NCBI RefSeq assembly: GCF_001649575.2
Contig: NC_051450.1
Location: forward strand, 14,953,159-15,017,158
Direction: 5' to 3'
From: Kryptolebias marmoratus
Lineage: Eukaryota; Chordata; Actinopteri; Cyprinodontiformes; Rivulidae
Length of the DNA: 64,000 bases
The translations under genes were made by a program, and so were the position numbers. Position 1 is the stretch's first letter. Every line of letters begins with the position of its first letter. Of this stretch, positions 22,315 to 34,782 are shown in pieces. The notes under the pieces are model-generated. The model made no database searches, had not been told where the DNA came from, and saw nothing but the letters and a program-made list of their open reading frames with translations.

Positions 22315-22512
22315 TGAGAGATAGTTCCAATCCACAAAGTGTGGCTCTATGGAAAGCTCATGAACAATTACTATCTTACCTGTTGTAGATAGCACTTTGA
22401 ATGACTTCAGTTTGGAGACATAGATTTTAACTTTGACTAGGTTGATGAGCTAAAGACTAGTCTGAGTGGGGGAAAGATCAAAGTGGATTGCTGCTGTTTT
22501 AAACGTACTCCA
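22315..22512 (+). repeat. Family A dispersed repeat, copy 2 (left arm)
   Basis: 'GAGAGATAGTTCC', 'CATGAACAATTACTATCTTA', 'TGTTGTAGATAGCACTTTG', 'GACTAGTCTGAGTGG' and 'AAAGTGGATTGCTGCTG' align block by block with copy 1 at 5.0 kb and with the 62.3 kb element. The inner part and right arm are absent, and a Tc1-like relic starts about 20 bp downstream. Confidence 0.65.
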
Positions 22513-22534
22513 AAACAACAATCAAAGGTTGTCT

Positions 22535-22980
22535 CAGTGATTGCCTGTTTCCAAGATGGCCCAAATCATCAGACATCCACCGCTATGCTTAACAGGTGGT
22601 GTGGTTGCACTGAAATTGTTTTGTTTTACCAAATAAAAGGCTATTCAATATGCCTTGAAGTTTTTACCTTTCAGTCATCTATGCAAATGAAAGGTTGCTT
22701 TTTAAAAAAAAATATTATTAGAAATAGAAGGTTGCTCTTTTTAAGCCTTAGGGAACTTATTTTAGTTGAGTTTAAATTGTTAAAACGTGGCCTGGTTACT
22801 CTTGCCAGATTTATGGGCAACAACAAGTGCTTCCCTGTGATGGAGCAGCAAACTGCCAAAACCTCTTTTTTTAGAGGTGCTCACACTTGCTGATGATCAT
22901 TCACACAGGCAAATTTGATTAGCGGCACTTGGCTGCTTCTTACACACTTAACTCCAGTGAGATTGGATATTATTTTTATA
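22535..22980 (-). pseudogene. Tc1/mariner-type transposase relic, minus strand
   Basis: Read on the minus strand, the segment holds the 5' part of a fish Tc1-like transposon: non-coding 'TGATCATCAGCAAGTGTGAG', then the start of the transposase. HREALVVAHKSGKSNQATF is readable at about 22780-22845; it matches the N-terminal helix-turn-helix region of these transposases, which bind the terminal inverted repeats. The frame then breaks and most of the catalytic DDE domain is missing. Some 3' element-like text ('CCGCTATGCTTAACAGG' on the plus strand) follows directly, so the centre was deleted. Plus-strand and minus-strand frames over 22483-22893 are shadows. It cannot encode an active enzyme. Confidence 0.7.
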
Positions 22981-23865
22981 CACAGAGATTAATAACTAAA
23001 GTTTAAAATGCATTAATCTTTCACAGCACTGGACAGTGTTAAATTGTTCTAAATCCCCCAAAATTAAAGATGAACATTATTTGGTCAAGCAGAAAATTCT
23101 GATATGCTCTTTCAAGCACTAGAATATTAACATTTTTCATCAAGACAATGGAGAAAAAGTGAGTATTAGCATAGAAAAGATGACTTTAAGTAAGAATTTC
23201 TACCTTTCTTGTTAGGTTCTCAGACTGATTCTCAATAAAAACTATTTGCAAGTTTCATCATGTATTAATAATGGGGAAAAAAAGAAGTTTTAACAAACTT
23301 TTAATTAGCTCTGGAAAAGAAAAAGCAGCTCCACAAAGTTAATAATCAACAGCTATATCACAGAGTCTGCTGGTATCTGTGTGAGTGGCACTCAGCAGGC
23401 TCAGTGGAGGCCTGGCATTCAGTGCCACATCTTCTAGTGCTGAGACGACGATGCCAGACTGACTTAATTACAACACAACTGTCAGCCAGCAACATTTTCA
23501 GCTAAACTGCTCTCCACCTTTTGTCTTTTAGCTCACTTGAATTCATGCCTCCTCCTTACTCCTGACAGCTAAACACTGGCCCATTTTTTCTCTCTCTCTC
23601 TGTTAAACTATATCATTGATGTTAACAAGATGGGTGTTTGATAATTAATTGGTGCTCACAATGGTATGTATTCTGATGAAGCACCAACTATATAAAAGAA
23701 ACAAAAATAGGATTACTTAAGTAGTATTTTTTTCCTATTTATTAAAAAAAAGTGGTTTAAATAGCCATCATTTTTCTTATTTCAATTAGCGACCCAAATG
23801 CAAGAGCCCTGAAACTCATTCATAAATTAATTAACAAACCTAAATAATAAATTTGCCCGACACTA

Positions 23866-23895
23866 TCTATTTATTTTTATTTATTTATTTATTTG
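23866..23895 (+). repeat. (TTTA)n microsatellite
   Basis: About six ATTT/TTTA units with one extra T, ending at GGCACAG. Confidence 0.85.
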
Positions 23896-24287
23896 GCACA
23901 GACAGAAAATTAAACACTATAATTTTGATGGAAAATGTGAATTAAGTTTTCAAAAAGAAATAAATTAATGAGCAAAACACCTTTTTGAATTATTATTTTC
24001 AAATAAAAATGTTGAACCTGAATCGTCTTTCCCCTGTCAAATAGATCTATATGTCTTAGCCATCCTCCATTCCCAAACTTATCTAGTTAAGATTTTCAAA
24101 ACATAAAAATGCAGGTTTTTAAAAGAACACAGGACTTTTTCCTCCCACATTTTGTTGTTTTCAATTTCCCCTGTTTGCTAACTTGTTAAAAGAGTTTCTC
24201 AAGTTTATCTTGGATGAAAATTGAAAAAAATCAACTAAGCACAAGATGACATGACACTCTTTTGTCCGGGCCAGATTTCTTTTTCGC

Positions 24288-24304
24288 TTTTTTTTTTTTT
24301 TTTC
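24288..24304 (+). repeat. Poly(T) run
   Basis: An uninterrupted run of about 15-17 T, followed by CATTTCAG. A poly(A) insertion in reverse orientation is possible but no retroelement body was recognised. Confidence 0.8.
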
Positions 24305-27300
24305 ATTTCAGCACTATAAAAGAAATTCATTTGCACATTTCATTTACAAGATCTTCTAGATTAATGACAAAATCAAATAGTTCTGTTTTCTTCGCTTTTG
24401 ATTTTCAATCTTCAAAAGCAAAGCCAAGTAGAGTGGCTTTCCACATACTGCTATTGTTTCCTTCTTACTTTTTTTAAGCTGCTAGGTGGAACATCCTCAG
24501 CTCTCTCAGGATTTGGTCTTTCTGTGTCTTCATCTTTACAGTCACTACAGCTTTCTTTATTCTAACTTTTAGTTTCTGGTTGCCATTCACAATCACTGCC
24601 TCTTGCATCATCATCACTTGATTCAGTTGACAACTGTTCCACAGTCTAAGGCTTTCCCTTTCATTCTGCAGTTTGGAAATTACAGAAACACTCTCTGACT
24701 CTGACACAGTGAAACTAATTAGCTAAAAATCTTTTGTTAGCAATACTGCAATTTCGCCTATTGATTTGCAGAATAAAATCATCATAATGTACTTTTCCCC
24801 CCTTTGTTTGACAAAGAGAGAATATTAACTTGAATTGCTGCCTAAAGATATCAAGTATTGTGTGCCACAGGTGACTGTACCAAGGATTAATCATACCTCC
24901 ACAGATAAAATCAGCGTGTAAACTTCAGGAGTTCTAAATGTGCTAAAATGTAACTTGACAAAAAAGAAAAATCACCAGCAAGAGCCATTTATTGTAGAAA
25001 AACAAAAAACAGAATATGTATTCTTTTCTAATTGGCATCTCCAGCATTTCATTGTCCATCTTGGTTTTAAAAACAATAAAAATAAAAAACCAAGGGGTAT
25101 ATTTACACAGATTAACTAATGTGTGGCAGTCAATGGGATGACTCATGAGGATCCTCTAGAGAGGCTAATGTGCAGCTATTTTATACAACCCACGCACGCA
25201 CTAGACAACAACTTTTAAAAAGTTGTCCACTGCTATAACCTTTATGGATGAATGGTTTAGGAACATGTTGTGTTGTGTGATGGATTGCCAACTGGTAGCT
25301 AAAGTAGGGAGCTTTGATATTAAACAATAAGCTGTGCAAAAAAAACAACTGTGTGAGTCAAATGCAAACAAAGAATGAAAAGAAGATTGACAGTGACAGG
25401 TCATCAAGGAGCTCATAAATGGCTCAGATTGAGGGGAAATTCCTAACGCATTTTTCCACTATAAACATCCGATGCCTTTTCTCATCTTGTGTGCGGTTTA
25501 CTTTCCAGTTACTCTGAATATTTGAGCACTTAATTTGACTCACATACGCATACTACAGATGGATCATCACAGAAGTTAAAAATCTTTAGATAAATTGTGA
25601 TGACACTCATTTACACAGATCTACTTAGAGCAATTTACCTGCACCTGTTTGACTGTGTGTTTAAGATACAGTGGTCGGAGACATTAGCCTCTACCGGCTA
25701 CACTGAGTAATGTACACTGAGGTGATTTATATAATTGAGATGGAGAAATAGTGATTGGTACAGATTGATGCACCTCTCAAAAAAGGATTTCTGCTACACT
25801 ACATCCAAGAAAGCTCCATCTGAAAGCTGTGATGGATGACTATAATTGAGTCTAACTGCGTAGGCTATAAATAGATAAACGGCGCCCAAAGAATTTCTTA
25901 CATGGTGCTAACACTTTAAAGACTAAGGCAATTAAAACCAAAAGCCAGTCACTCTTTTCTCTCATGGATTTAGAGGTAAATATTCAGTTTTGTTTCCGCA
26001 AGGTATCTCTGAATATGCTACTCCTACATCGTAACAAAATACTAGCAATTACGTTTTCTGTGAAATGTACCAACATGGTGATGATAATAATCATGGTAAT
26101 TTTCTTAACAGGCAGTATCTGTCACGATTCATTGTTAAAGTTGTCAAGCACCTTGACCATGTGACTGAATACAGTATTTTAATGGCCGTTGTCTCGTGTC
26201 TGTAGCAATAAAAATCCCAAAAGCATCAGCTAATAAAAGGCTTGCTCTCCACACTCACAGTGTTGCGTTCAGCTAGTTCCCCCTCTTGGCTAACATTGTT
26301 GTAAAAGACTGGCATAATAACTTATTCAGTTTGATAAAACAAGCATATTGATAAGGGCAGCTTGATTGTCAAGAGCAGTTTGAAAGTTTTTCTTGCAATA
26401 GTACAGAAAGAAATGTAGCTTTGTGCTTTATTATGATAATCAGGTTTTCTCTATAAAATCTCGAGTGACTTTTGAACAGAGCTGGGGTGAACAAGTCTTT
26501 GTTCATCTCCTAAAATTTACTGCAATTTTAACAGCAAGGTATTCACCGCAATATGTCTTTGCTTTGAATGTTGACCAGCTTAACTTCACTATTGTCTGGA
26601 TTTTGTGTGTTTACCTGGTTTTTCCTTTAATTTTTAATCTATATTAACTATTTATTTACTTGTTGTTTTTTAATCTTTGTGGAGGATCTTGATTTTTTAG
26701 TGTGATTACAACAGTCAAGGTCTAAACTTTAATTCCATCTGCAACATTTTTAATTTGAAAATAAATGAATAAACAGGAGAAATCACATTTGCTTTTAATG
26801 CAGTCATGCCCCCTCACCTTAAGAATCACTGTTCTACACCTTGCAAGTCTCATGCACTGACAACTCTTTCTTGGCATTCTCCTGCAACATTTCCAAACAC
26901 ATACATGAACTTACATCCCCACTTTATGTTAGAATAACTTTTTATCTGCTGAAGGATCATCAGGTAGAACTGTGCAGCCTCTCCAAATGAGTACTCTTTG
27001 AAACAAAAAAGTCACAAATTATCTGAGAACTGTCGAAAAATGTAGGATTTAAGCAATTTCAGATTTCAAGAGACCTGAAAGAGAAAGAAAATGGCAAAAT
27101 TTCAGTGTTGAATTTTAACTGACTTTGTTATTTTCCTTAATGAGTAGAACAAGATTTCCATGAGATTTTGTGTAAAATCCTTCCACCTTAGATTTTTTGC
27201 CATGTTATAGCTGTTTTTTAAACTTTTTCTAGCTTTTTTCACAGTCGGTAGAAATTAATAAAGACTATAAGAGTAAATAAACAAAACATATTCATAAAAA

Positions 27301-27949
27301 ACCTTGAAGAAACTGTAGATATTAGTAAATGGTTATGCTTGAGACTGTAGAAACAGAGATAAAGAAGGAGAGTTGTCTCTATCGGTGTTTGTGTTTATGC
27401 AGAACGATGGTTCATTATGGGCCTGTTGACAGAATCAGCTTCACTAAAAATACAGTTGTCATGCTCAGCTGAACCCTAAATGCACTTAAAGGCATGATAA
27501 GCAACATCAAGGACCATTTACTTCATATGCAGAAAATGGAATCTACATTTAAAACGACAAGTTAAAAGGCAGCTGTAAGCCAACTCAAGGTGTCCAATTA
27601 GGCAGCAGATAGTACCACATCCGCCTGCAGAGATATCACAACACACCCATATTTACATGTGCTATTCTTTGCTTTGCACCAAAGAAATAAAAAAGGGAAA
27701 TAAGGGTAATTCTCAAAGCAAAACAACCCAGATATTCTTCAGAATATTGTCAAACCTTGTTTGCTAGCTCATGCAACACTAATTCAGTTTGCTTAATCTT
27801 TTCACTAATTTTCTCTTTCCCTGGTTCTATTATATTGAAAGTATGTGTATTGAGTTCTAATGGAAATTCTCCTCCCCCATAATTACATTGAATACCATTT
27901 ACATTTATTCTATTCCTTTTTAAAACAGTGACATCTTGTCCTGCTGAGT

Positions 27950-28300
27950 GAGTCGGTTTAAAAGCTGTAACATTAGGGTCATTTAGTACATAAGTGTCCT
28001 CAACCTGTGCCCATAGATGTCATAAGTAATTAACTTTTCTAGCTTGCAGATGAACTCCCCCTAATCTCTCTCCCCTGTGTGTCTCCTCTGCCTCACCGTC
28101 TCAGATGAAGGAGGACTGATGTCACCCGGGCTTCTTGAATTTAATACGGAGTAGAACAACTAGCCTTTTCCCTTGAGGGCGTTTGCAAAAAGATAGTATG
28201 AGCATTTCATCTGCCGATCAGATTTCTGTTGCCCCTTTCTCGAATATGCTATATTAGCAGCCGTAGCAGCTTGTATTTATTGACTTTGGGTATTAAAAGT
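27950..28300. other. Candidate conserved block with a strong acceptor-like site
   Basis: A long pyrimidine-rich run (about 28065-28100) ends in CAG at 28102-28104. The sequence after it is complex: GGAGGACTGATGTCACCCGG, then 'AATACGGAGTAG' and 'CATCTGCCGATCAGATTTC'. In one register 16 codons run from 28107 to a TAG at 28153-28157, so this could be a terminal exon of an unrecognised transcript. It could equally be an enhancer with a chance acceptor. Confidence 0.3.
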
Positions 28301-31300
28301 TCATGTGTTTTCTTTTTTAATTTTAGAGAAACTCATAAAACGTGCACTTAAAGAAGTAAATGTAAATGTCAAACAGACGTAACATCAATGATCCCATCCA
28401 AGCCTACTTTTATCTTAAGCTTTATTTCAATTATCACTGAGCAAACACAAATTAAATCTAATGTCAGGCTGTTATCTGTATTGCATTGCATGAATTCCTA
28501 TTTGAATGTTAGAAAATTGTCACCATTGTTTAACTTGATAATAAAACAGATATTTATTTTCACAGTTTCCTCTAAAAAATTGTTTGACAGGACAAAGTTT
28601 TAAAACACCATTTTGTTTTTCCTCTCACTCTAAAGCCTTTTTTGAAAATGAACAATGTTTTGCAGCGGTGTTCCATGACTTTTATCAATGGAAATTAAAT
28701 TTTCCACAGGCTTCAGTATGTACTATTGTACAAAATATTACCAATAATGTATTTTTTTTTTTCTTGACTGCAAATGTACAAGCTGTTGAGAAGGCGGTCG
28801 GTGGCCTAATTGATTGATTACAGTTCTTTGGAGAAAAAGATACGTGAGTGTTTTTGAGGGTTGGAGTTTGAGTGTGAAACGCTTGATGACAACACGAAAG
28901 AAAAAGGACATTTTGAAAATCTTTGTTGGTAAGAACAATGTGTCCTGGTTTGGTTTGTGTTGAGAGAAGCAGTTCACACAGCCCCACATGGGATGCTGTG
29001 CAGATGTCTTTGCAGGTGCTTTGTGAATTTGTTGGGCCAGTGCATTCTTGCAGTTTGAACCCATGACGCTGCATCTGCAAATAGCCTCATATAAACACGG
29101 CTCAACTATTATTTTGTTTGTGTGAGGGAGAACAAAAATGAATACATTCTAGGTCATGTGAGGTTTTTTTTACAGTTATACTGTAGGATAAAGAACTTCA
29201 GCAAAATGCAGAATGCAACTCTAAGAAAATAAATTCGGCATCTTGCTTCAAAGCTTACCTGTTCCAAACAAAAAGTAGCTTCATCAATGCACAAAGGCAG
29301 ACTGAGTTTAAAGATGTTCTTATACCGAAATCCCTCTTACTATGTGCCTCAAATTGGAATGAGCACTCAGCTCTGATCAAAAGTTACTCAGAGGAGTTTC
29401 ATGTTGGTGGGAGAAAACAAAATGACAAATATGACAAAATAAAACTGTTTTACAACACAGTGTTGAACTGAATCTTTTCTTTTGGCCAAACAGATGATAT
29501 TTTAATAGATGATTATAATGCTTTTTAAAAACAAACAAAAAACTAATAACTCTCTAAATGTTTAGTTCATATTCTTTAAATTCTTGTACTTTTAATGTAT
29601 TTTTCTACCACTATGCATCAGTAGTGATATTGTATAAATGCTTGATAAAATGTGCATTTTTAGCCATAGTTGCAGCAGTATATATACAGTTGGGCCACCA
29701 CTTCCAAATAAAAATTTCATATGTTCATTTTCAAATTTTTCTGGTCACAATCTTGTTTTCTGAACATTTTCAGCAGTCAAACTGCAGATAGCAAACAAGT
29801 AAATAGTTGAAAATTACGCTCATGCTATTTTCTAGACAGGATCTCTTAAAATTTGTAGAGTCAAATAATGTAAAAAGGAATTCTTAAAGGCTTAGGGACA
29901 TGTGTCAGTACAACAAAGAATGCTTGAAATTATTTATATATTTATTAAATCTAATGCTAAATGGAAAATTTTAAAAAAGCTCCAGCTGATTGTATTGTGA
30001 AAACTTAGCAAATACAGAGGAGCAACATATGAAAGACCACCTACCATGTCTGTAGCTATAAACATCTCATTCTAATGGCACAAAATCTTGTTCTTTGTTG
30101 CAACAGTTTTGACTTGTAATAGCTGGCAATGCACAAGTGCTTAAATGAGGTTGCATTTCACCAGGGAGAAGGTCCTGCTGTTGTTTATGCTGCTTCATTG
30201 TCAGGGTTTACTGAAATCTTGGGGCACTAAAAGGTACTTGGTCAAGATTAATGTCATTCATTACCCCAGTGCTTTTCAAGCTATGCCAACTCAAAATGTC
30301 TGCTGTAAAACAAAAGCTGTATAGATCCGTTGAATCCCACACACTGATGCATCAATGCAAAATCACCTGAACTGAATGAATTGCCATAAAGTTCAGTTTT
30401 CTAATGTCAACATAATTTGGTACTATCCTCAATTTGTTTTAATTTGTTCAAGGTTCTGGTGTTTGCCAAAATATCTACAAAGCCTAAAAGGGTTTATGAT
30501 GAAAATTGGGCTTAAAAGCATCTATTTTGGTGTTTGAAGTGAAATTGTGCTGCATTTACTGAACTTCAAAAGTGGGCAGTCAAAACTCTTCCTTCTGACT
30601 CATGCTTTGCTCATCAGTGGTTTTATATAGATGACTTAAAAAATAAATGACCTAATATTGCTATACCAGTATGTTTAATGTTTTATATCTCTAAGAAAGA
30701 CAATTTATATTTGTTATCTTCTTTTTCTTTGTCGAGTGTGGAAAAATCAGTTTGGTCTATGGATGCACAGCATCGCTGGTAAAAAAGTAGCCAGTTACAC
30801 AATTGTTGTTAGGGTTGTTTCTCCAAGGTTGGCTGTTTCATTACATTAATGAGGGCCACTTCAACACATGACTTGCAATGTGATTTTGCTTAAAAAAACA
30901 GATTATTACCAACTGTCTCCCACAGAACTGCGACTGGGGGAAATGTAAGTGTTCATTATTTAAAGTACCAATCAAGCATATTTTTATTTGTTTGTTATGA
31001 TGTGAGCTTTGAGACTAAACACTGCACTCTCTCATATGTGTGTGATGTTAATGAGGCTATTTACTGTAATTTTTTTCCAAAACTTAAATTTGAATCGTTG
31101 TTGAAAAATGGAGAACCAGTCTAAAAAAATTACACACCTGTGGAAAAGAGGTGTATTGAAGTTGAGTGGGTGATTCTTCTCCCTAAAGCCTATTAATGTG
31201 AAAATAGGTGTGAATTCATGGTTTAAAAAAAGGAGCTGTTTTAGTAAATCTTGGTCAAATTTTGATCAAAGTGTGCCACATATTTGACTTGACCTTTTCA

Positions 31301-33110
31301 CAAAGAATATGGCTGAAAAGTTGAACACTTTTTAAAATCTTGCTTCTGGACCTTCACAAACACACAATAACGTGTACTTACACAATGAAGCTGACATTGC
31401 AGAACCACAGGTGTAGCTAAGAGGCACTGACATGAAGCAAAACACATAAAAGGTGGGTCATACAGGTCCCATTTTAAATCCTGTAACTGGTCATACAGAC
31501 CGTCTGACATCACTACATTCACACTCTTGAGCTGCAATGCTAGCTTACGCTTACACACACCAACCAACTCAACTCTGTGACTACCTCTCCTAGTGGATCA
31601 GAGAAAAACAGGTAAAGTGTTTCAATCTTGAAAGTGTTTTGTGAAAGGGGTGACTGAGATCTCAGAAAACTATGGCAACTTGGAAAAAAAAAGGCTCAAA
31701 ATGAATCTATTAAGTCTCTACTGGCACATCCAATAATTGCAACGCTCCTGGCTAGAAAGTAGAATGTTTATCTTTGTGCTATATTTTAATCTCTAACTAT
31801 AAGACAGTGAAATCTTTTTAACTTGCTTGTCTTGTAGAGGCAATAATGCCAGAAAAGTGAGCAGGAATTCATGTCAGGCCATAATGTACATCCCTAAATG
31901 CATACATTATGACATGAGTTCTGACTAACTTTGCTTGAACTCAGAGCTTCACTTAAGAATATAGCATCTGCTCAAGGACTTGCTGTTGGTGGTTGGACAA
32001 ATGACATAATGTCAAATAATGAGGAAGAGCCACTGTACAAGAGAATCCATAGCTAATTACAGCGTCTGGCTTTTAAGCCGGACAGTTTGACGAGAACATC
32101 AAGAAAACATGTACGCTGTGTGTCGATACTGTTTATGTTGCTCCCTCTTGCACTCTTCACATCGTGTTCAGCAATATTGGATCGCTTTCATTACCCATAA
32201 AACAGACTGAGTGGACAATGAATGAGTGCTATGCTGCAGTTAGGGCCCTAATCTTCACTTTAACTGTAGTTAAATTAAATAAGGTAAAACATACAGAAAA
32301 CTATTTGATAAATAAAACTTCTGCTGCATACTGTGCTCTTGAATTAATCGGGACCATCTGCTGGTCCTGACTTTAATGTAGTTTTCATTCTTATTTAATC
32401 TGACATCTGGGTTTCTAAGAAATAACCACTATTAGTCAGGCTAATCAGGATTTGTTATTTATTGACATGTGCTTGAATGATAGATGTAAGCATAGTGAAT
32501 AAAAAGAGATCTTCATTATTTTAAGGAATTGGCTGATTGAATTTAGCTCCTATAAACCTTTTTCAGTATATACTGCATGTAATGAACCACTAATGCACCA
32601 TCTGTAAAATTGCTCTGATCAATGTTGACATTTCTGTGCGCTGCTTTGATTAGCCTGAGGAGAACAGCTTTAATATGAACACACCCAAGCATTCAGTAGC
32701 CTCATCTCCACCATTATTGTGTATGGGTATTTTTAAATTTGATTGTTACAATATGTTTCAAGCACTGTCAAACATTTTGACAGGTCTCAGAATTGTTTCA
32801 TTGCTTTGTAGCCTGGAGTAAAATTCAGAGGCTGTATGAACCCTTCAGTCTGCTCTATGAAAAATTTATACTCTCTCACTAGGTCTAATGCAGAGTTGCT
32901 CTCATTAAATCCTTTTTTTCAGCCATCCTGTTTGGTGTGCTCGCAGCTCTTGAATGAAAGGAAACTGAAAATTGCAAAATGTTAGTTTTATCTTTAATTA
33001 ATGAAGTTGGTTTTGATATCAGATAAATTAAATATACCAAAACACAATGGAATCGCCTGTTCTAAAATGCCACTTAACAGAACACACTAATCAGTTGTCA
33101 AAATAATGAA
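28301..33110. other. Unique AT-rich DNA, no gene recognised
   Basis: The longest frame is a 131-codon minus-strand one at 28685-29080, accompanied by a 108-codon frame in another register, which argues against either. An 89-codon minus-strand frame lies at 31298-31567 with no domain. An imperfect inverted repeat at 31865-31921 is listed separately. Confidence 0.5.
31865..31921 (+). repeat. Imperfect hairpin, about 19 paired bases
   Basis: GAATTCATGT and CATAATGTA on the left pair with TACATTATG and ACATGAGTTC on the right, with a 5-base bulge and one G-T pair, around a loop of about a dozen bases. It is shorter than a typical microRNA precursor stem. It may be a MITE scar. Confidence 0.5.
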
Positions 33111-33231
33111 GAAATGGTTCAGATTTTATATAGAGAGGTTGTGTAAAATATCTTACTTGTTGTAGATAGCTCTTTCATCAATCTCTGTTTGGAGAAAAAG
33201 AGTTTAATTCTTATCCAGCTGATGAACTAAT
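33111..33231 (+). repeat. Family A dispersed repeat, copy 3 (short)
   Basis: 'TATCTTACTTGTTGTAGATAG', shortened here to its first 20 bases TATCTTACTTGTTGTAGATA, is followed by 'GTTTGGAGAAAAAGAG' and 'CCAGCTGATGAACTAA'. These correspond to the left arm of copies 1, 2 and 4. Only about 120 bp can be followed. Confidence 0.55.
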
Positions 33232-33859
33232 TCTCAAAAATTTCATAGTTCTACATACACACAGTGTTTTATAAACCAGTTTTATAAACTGCATTTATGT
33301 TTTGTTCATGCTTTAGAAAAAAAATTGTCTAACAATCTTTTTCTAATAATACCAAAGATGACAAAAAAATCCAATGATTACATGTCAGTAGCAGCTACCT
33401 TGTTTGTTTATTGGTGCTTTTCTTTTACAATCACTGTATCAAACCCACTCTGAATTGCATAAGCTGCTGTGACTGTCAAAGAAAGAACCAAGGTTGAAAT
33501 CTGCTAAAATGGGAGTGGAGCCAACCCTGCGAAAGCAATTGAAACGTACTGTATATTTTCAGATTTACCTTCCCCAGACTATGTTTTTGATGCTACAGAG
33601 CAAATCTTCAATTTCCACTTTGTCACTAGTTACATTCTGTTGATGAAAATCCATTTACACTGCTGCGTTATAAGAGAGCGCTGGTGTGGATTTTACACAA
33701 AAGGAAATCACCATCTAATCATGGTTGTAAAAGCTGTTATGGCTGTGAGGTTTTACCATCTCTTCCAATGCAGTACCTTTTTTCTTTTTTGAACAAAGCA
33801 GCATTTGCTTGCCAAAAAACTGCTGGTGTGCAAAAGGGCAGGGCTTGACACTAATTTTA
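33232..33859. other. Unique AT-rich DNA, nothing recognised
   Basis: No gene or repeat is recognised. There are a few short homopolymers. Confidence 0.5.
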
Positions 33860-34260
33860 TTGTTTAAAGGAAATAAAACTTGTCCAACTGTCCAGAGATT
33901 TGCATCATAGCCATTTTCTGTCTGTCACGCTGGCTGTCTGCTTTGTTGTTTTTGTTTCTTTTCACAGTCACAGCAGGTAAAAGTAAAGTTTTGAAGGACA
34001 TCACCGTTAATCTGGGCCCCAAGTGCAGAGCACTCAGCTCCATCTGTTTCATTTTTTCCAGTTCCAAACTGAAAAGGGTTTCCTCTCCCCATTCACTGAT
34101 GTGAGATTCTTAACTATCGATTCTGGCAGCTAGACAGCTCTCGTAATTAAAAAATTCTATGTGGAAAATGGTAAACACAGCTCAAAGCCAACTGTGGCAG
34201 GGCTCTTCATCCTTAATGAGATTTCAGAGGAATAGCTAAGCAACCAACCCGAAGAATCAA
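33860..34260. other. Candidate conserved non-coding block
   Basis: Frames of 74 (plus, 33880-34104) and 67 (minus, 33864-34067) codons overlap. The stretch 33990-34100 is complex, with 'CACCGTTAATCTGGGCCCC'. A pyrimidine-rich tract ends in TTTCACAG at about 33967, and a GTAAAAG follows nine bases later, so splice-like signals are present without a convincing exon. It is classed as possible conserved sequence. Confidence 0.25.
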
Positions 34261-34671
34261 TACTTTCTCTCTCTTTCTCTCTCAAATGCTTTTGATAATC
34301 TTCTCTAAGGCTCTGATCAATTTAGGTTGATGCAACTCATTAATAATACCTGTCAGGACCCACTTAGAGTGTGTTTAAGTCTTAGAAAAGGATCAGAAAC
34401 AGTAACTTTGACATAATATATTGTTTGATCTCTGCATCTAGTAAATGTGCATTGGTTTGAAGTTACTGTACTTGTTAAAAGGATGAACATAATCAGCCAG
34501 TGTAAACCAACATTAAATGCACGAAACAGCTGCTGTTATGGTTAGGAGTCAGAATAATTTTAGGCCCTATCTACACTGACAGAAACATTTTTCAGCGTAA
34601 ACTTGTTCTGCTGCTGTATTTGCAACTCTAAGATACATACAAACAGCATTTTGGGGAAATAAACTTTTGGC

Positions 34672-34782
34672 AAGTACCTTCTGGCACTTGCCGGGCCGAC
34701 ACTGAAAACAAGAAACTGTTCTTAATGTCTTGCCAGGTAAAATAAATGTTAAAAAAAAAACAAAACAAAACAAAACAAAAAC
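34672..34782 (+). mobile_element. Retroelement 3' tail with (AAAAC)n
   Basis: 'GAAACTGTTCTTAATGTC', 'TTGCCAGGTAAAATAAATG' and a poly(A)/(AAAAC)n tail at 34751-34782 match the end of a repeat I recall from several fishes ('...TTAATGACTTGCC..TTAAATAAAGG'). A polyadenylation-like AATAAA before an A-rich tail indicates an RNA-mediated copy, either LINE or SINE. Sequence upstream to about 34560 may belong to it. The class is not assigned. Minus-strand frames at 34567-34822 arise from the A-rich tail and are not genes. Confidence 0.55.

Larger units (their letters stand above)
22981..27949. other. Unique AT-rich DNA with simple repeats
   Basis: No gene or large transposon is recognised in about 5 kb. 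The stretches at 23330-23580 and 25780-25900 are more complex than their surroundings and might be conserved elements. Frames of 60-90 codons are scattered on both strands without domains. Homopolymers and a TTTA repeat are listed separately. Confidence 0.5.

Noticed and set aside
22483..22893. 136-codon plus-strand frame
   Set aside because: It is antisense to the minus-strand Tc1-like relic and runs across two different repeats.
25149..25161. GGATCCTCTAGAG, identical to part of a common cloning-vector polylinker
   Set aside because: Only 13 bases match; the following bases depart from the polylinker and the flanks are ordinary fish-like DNA, so vector contamination is unlikely.
28685..29080. 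131-codon and 108-codon overlapping minus-strand frames
   Set aside because: Two registers open at once indicates low stop density rather than selection; both include a poly-Lys run from a homopolymer and no motif.
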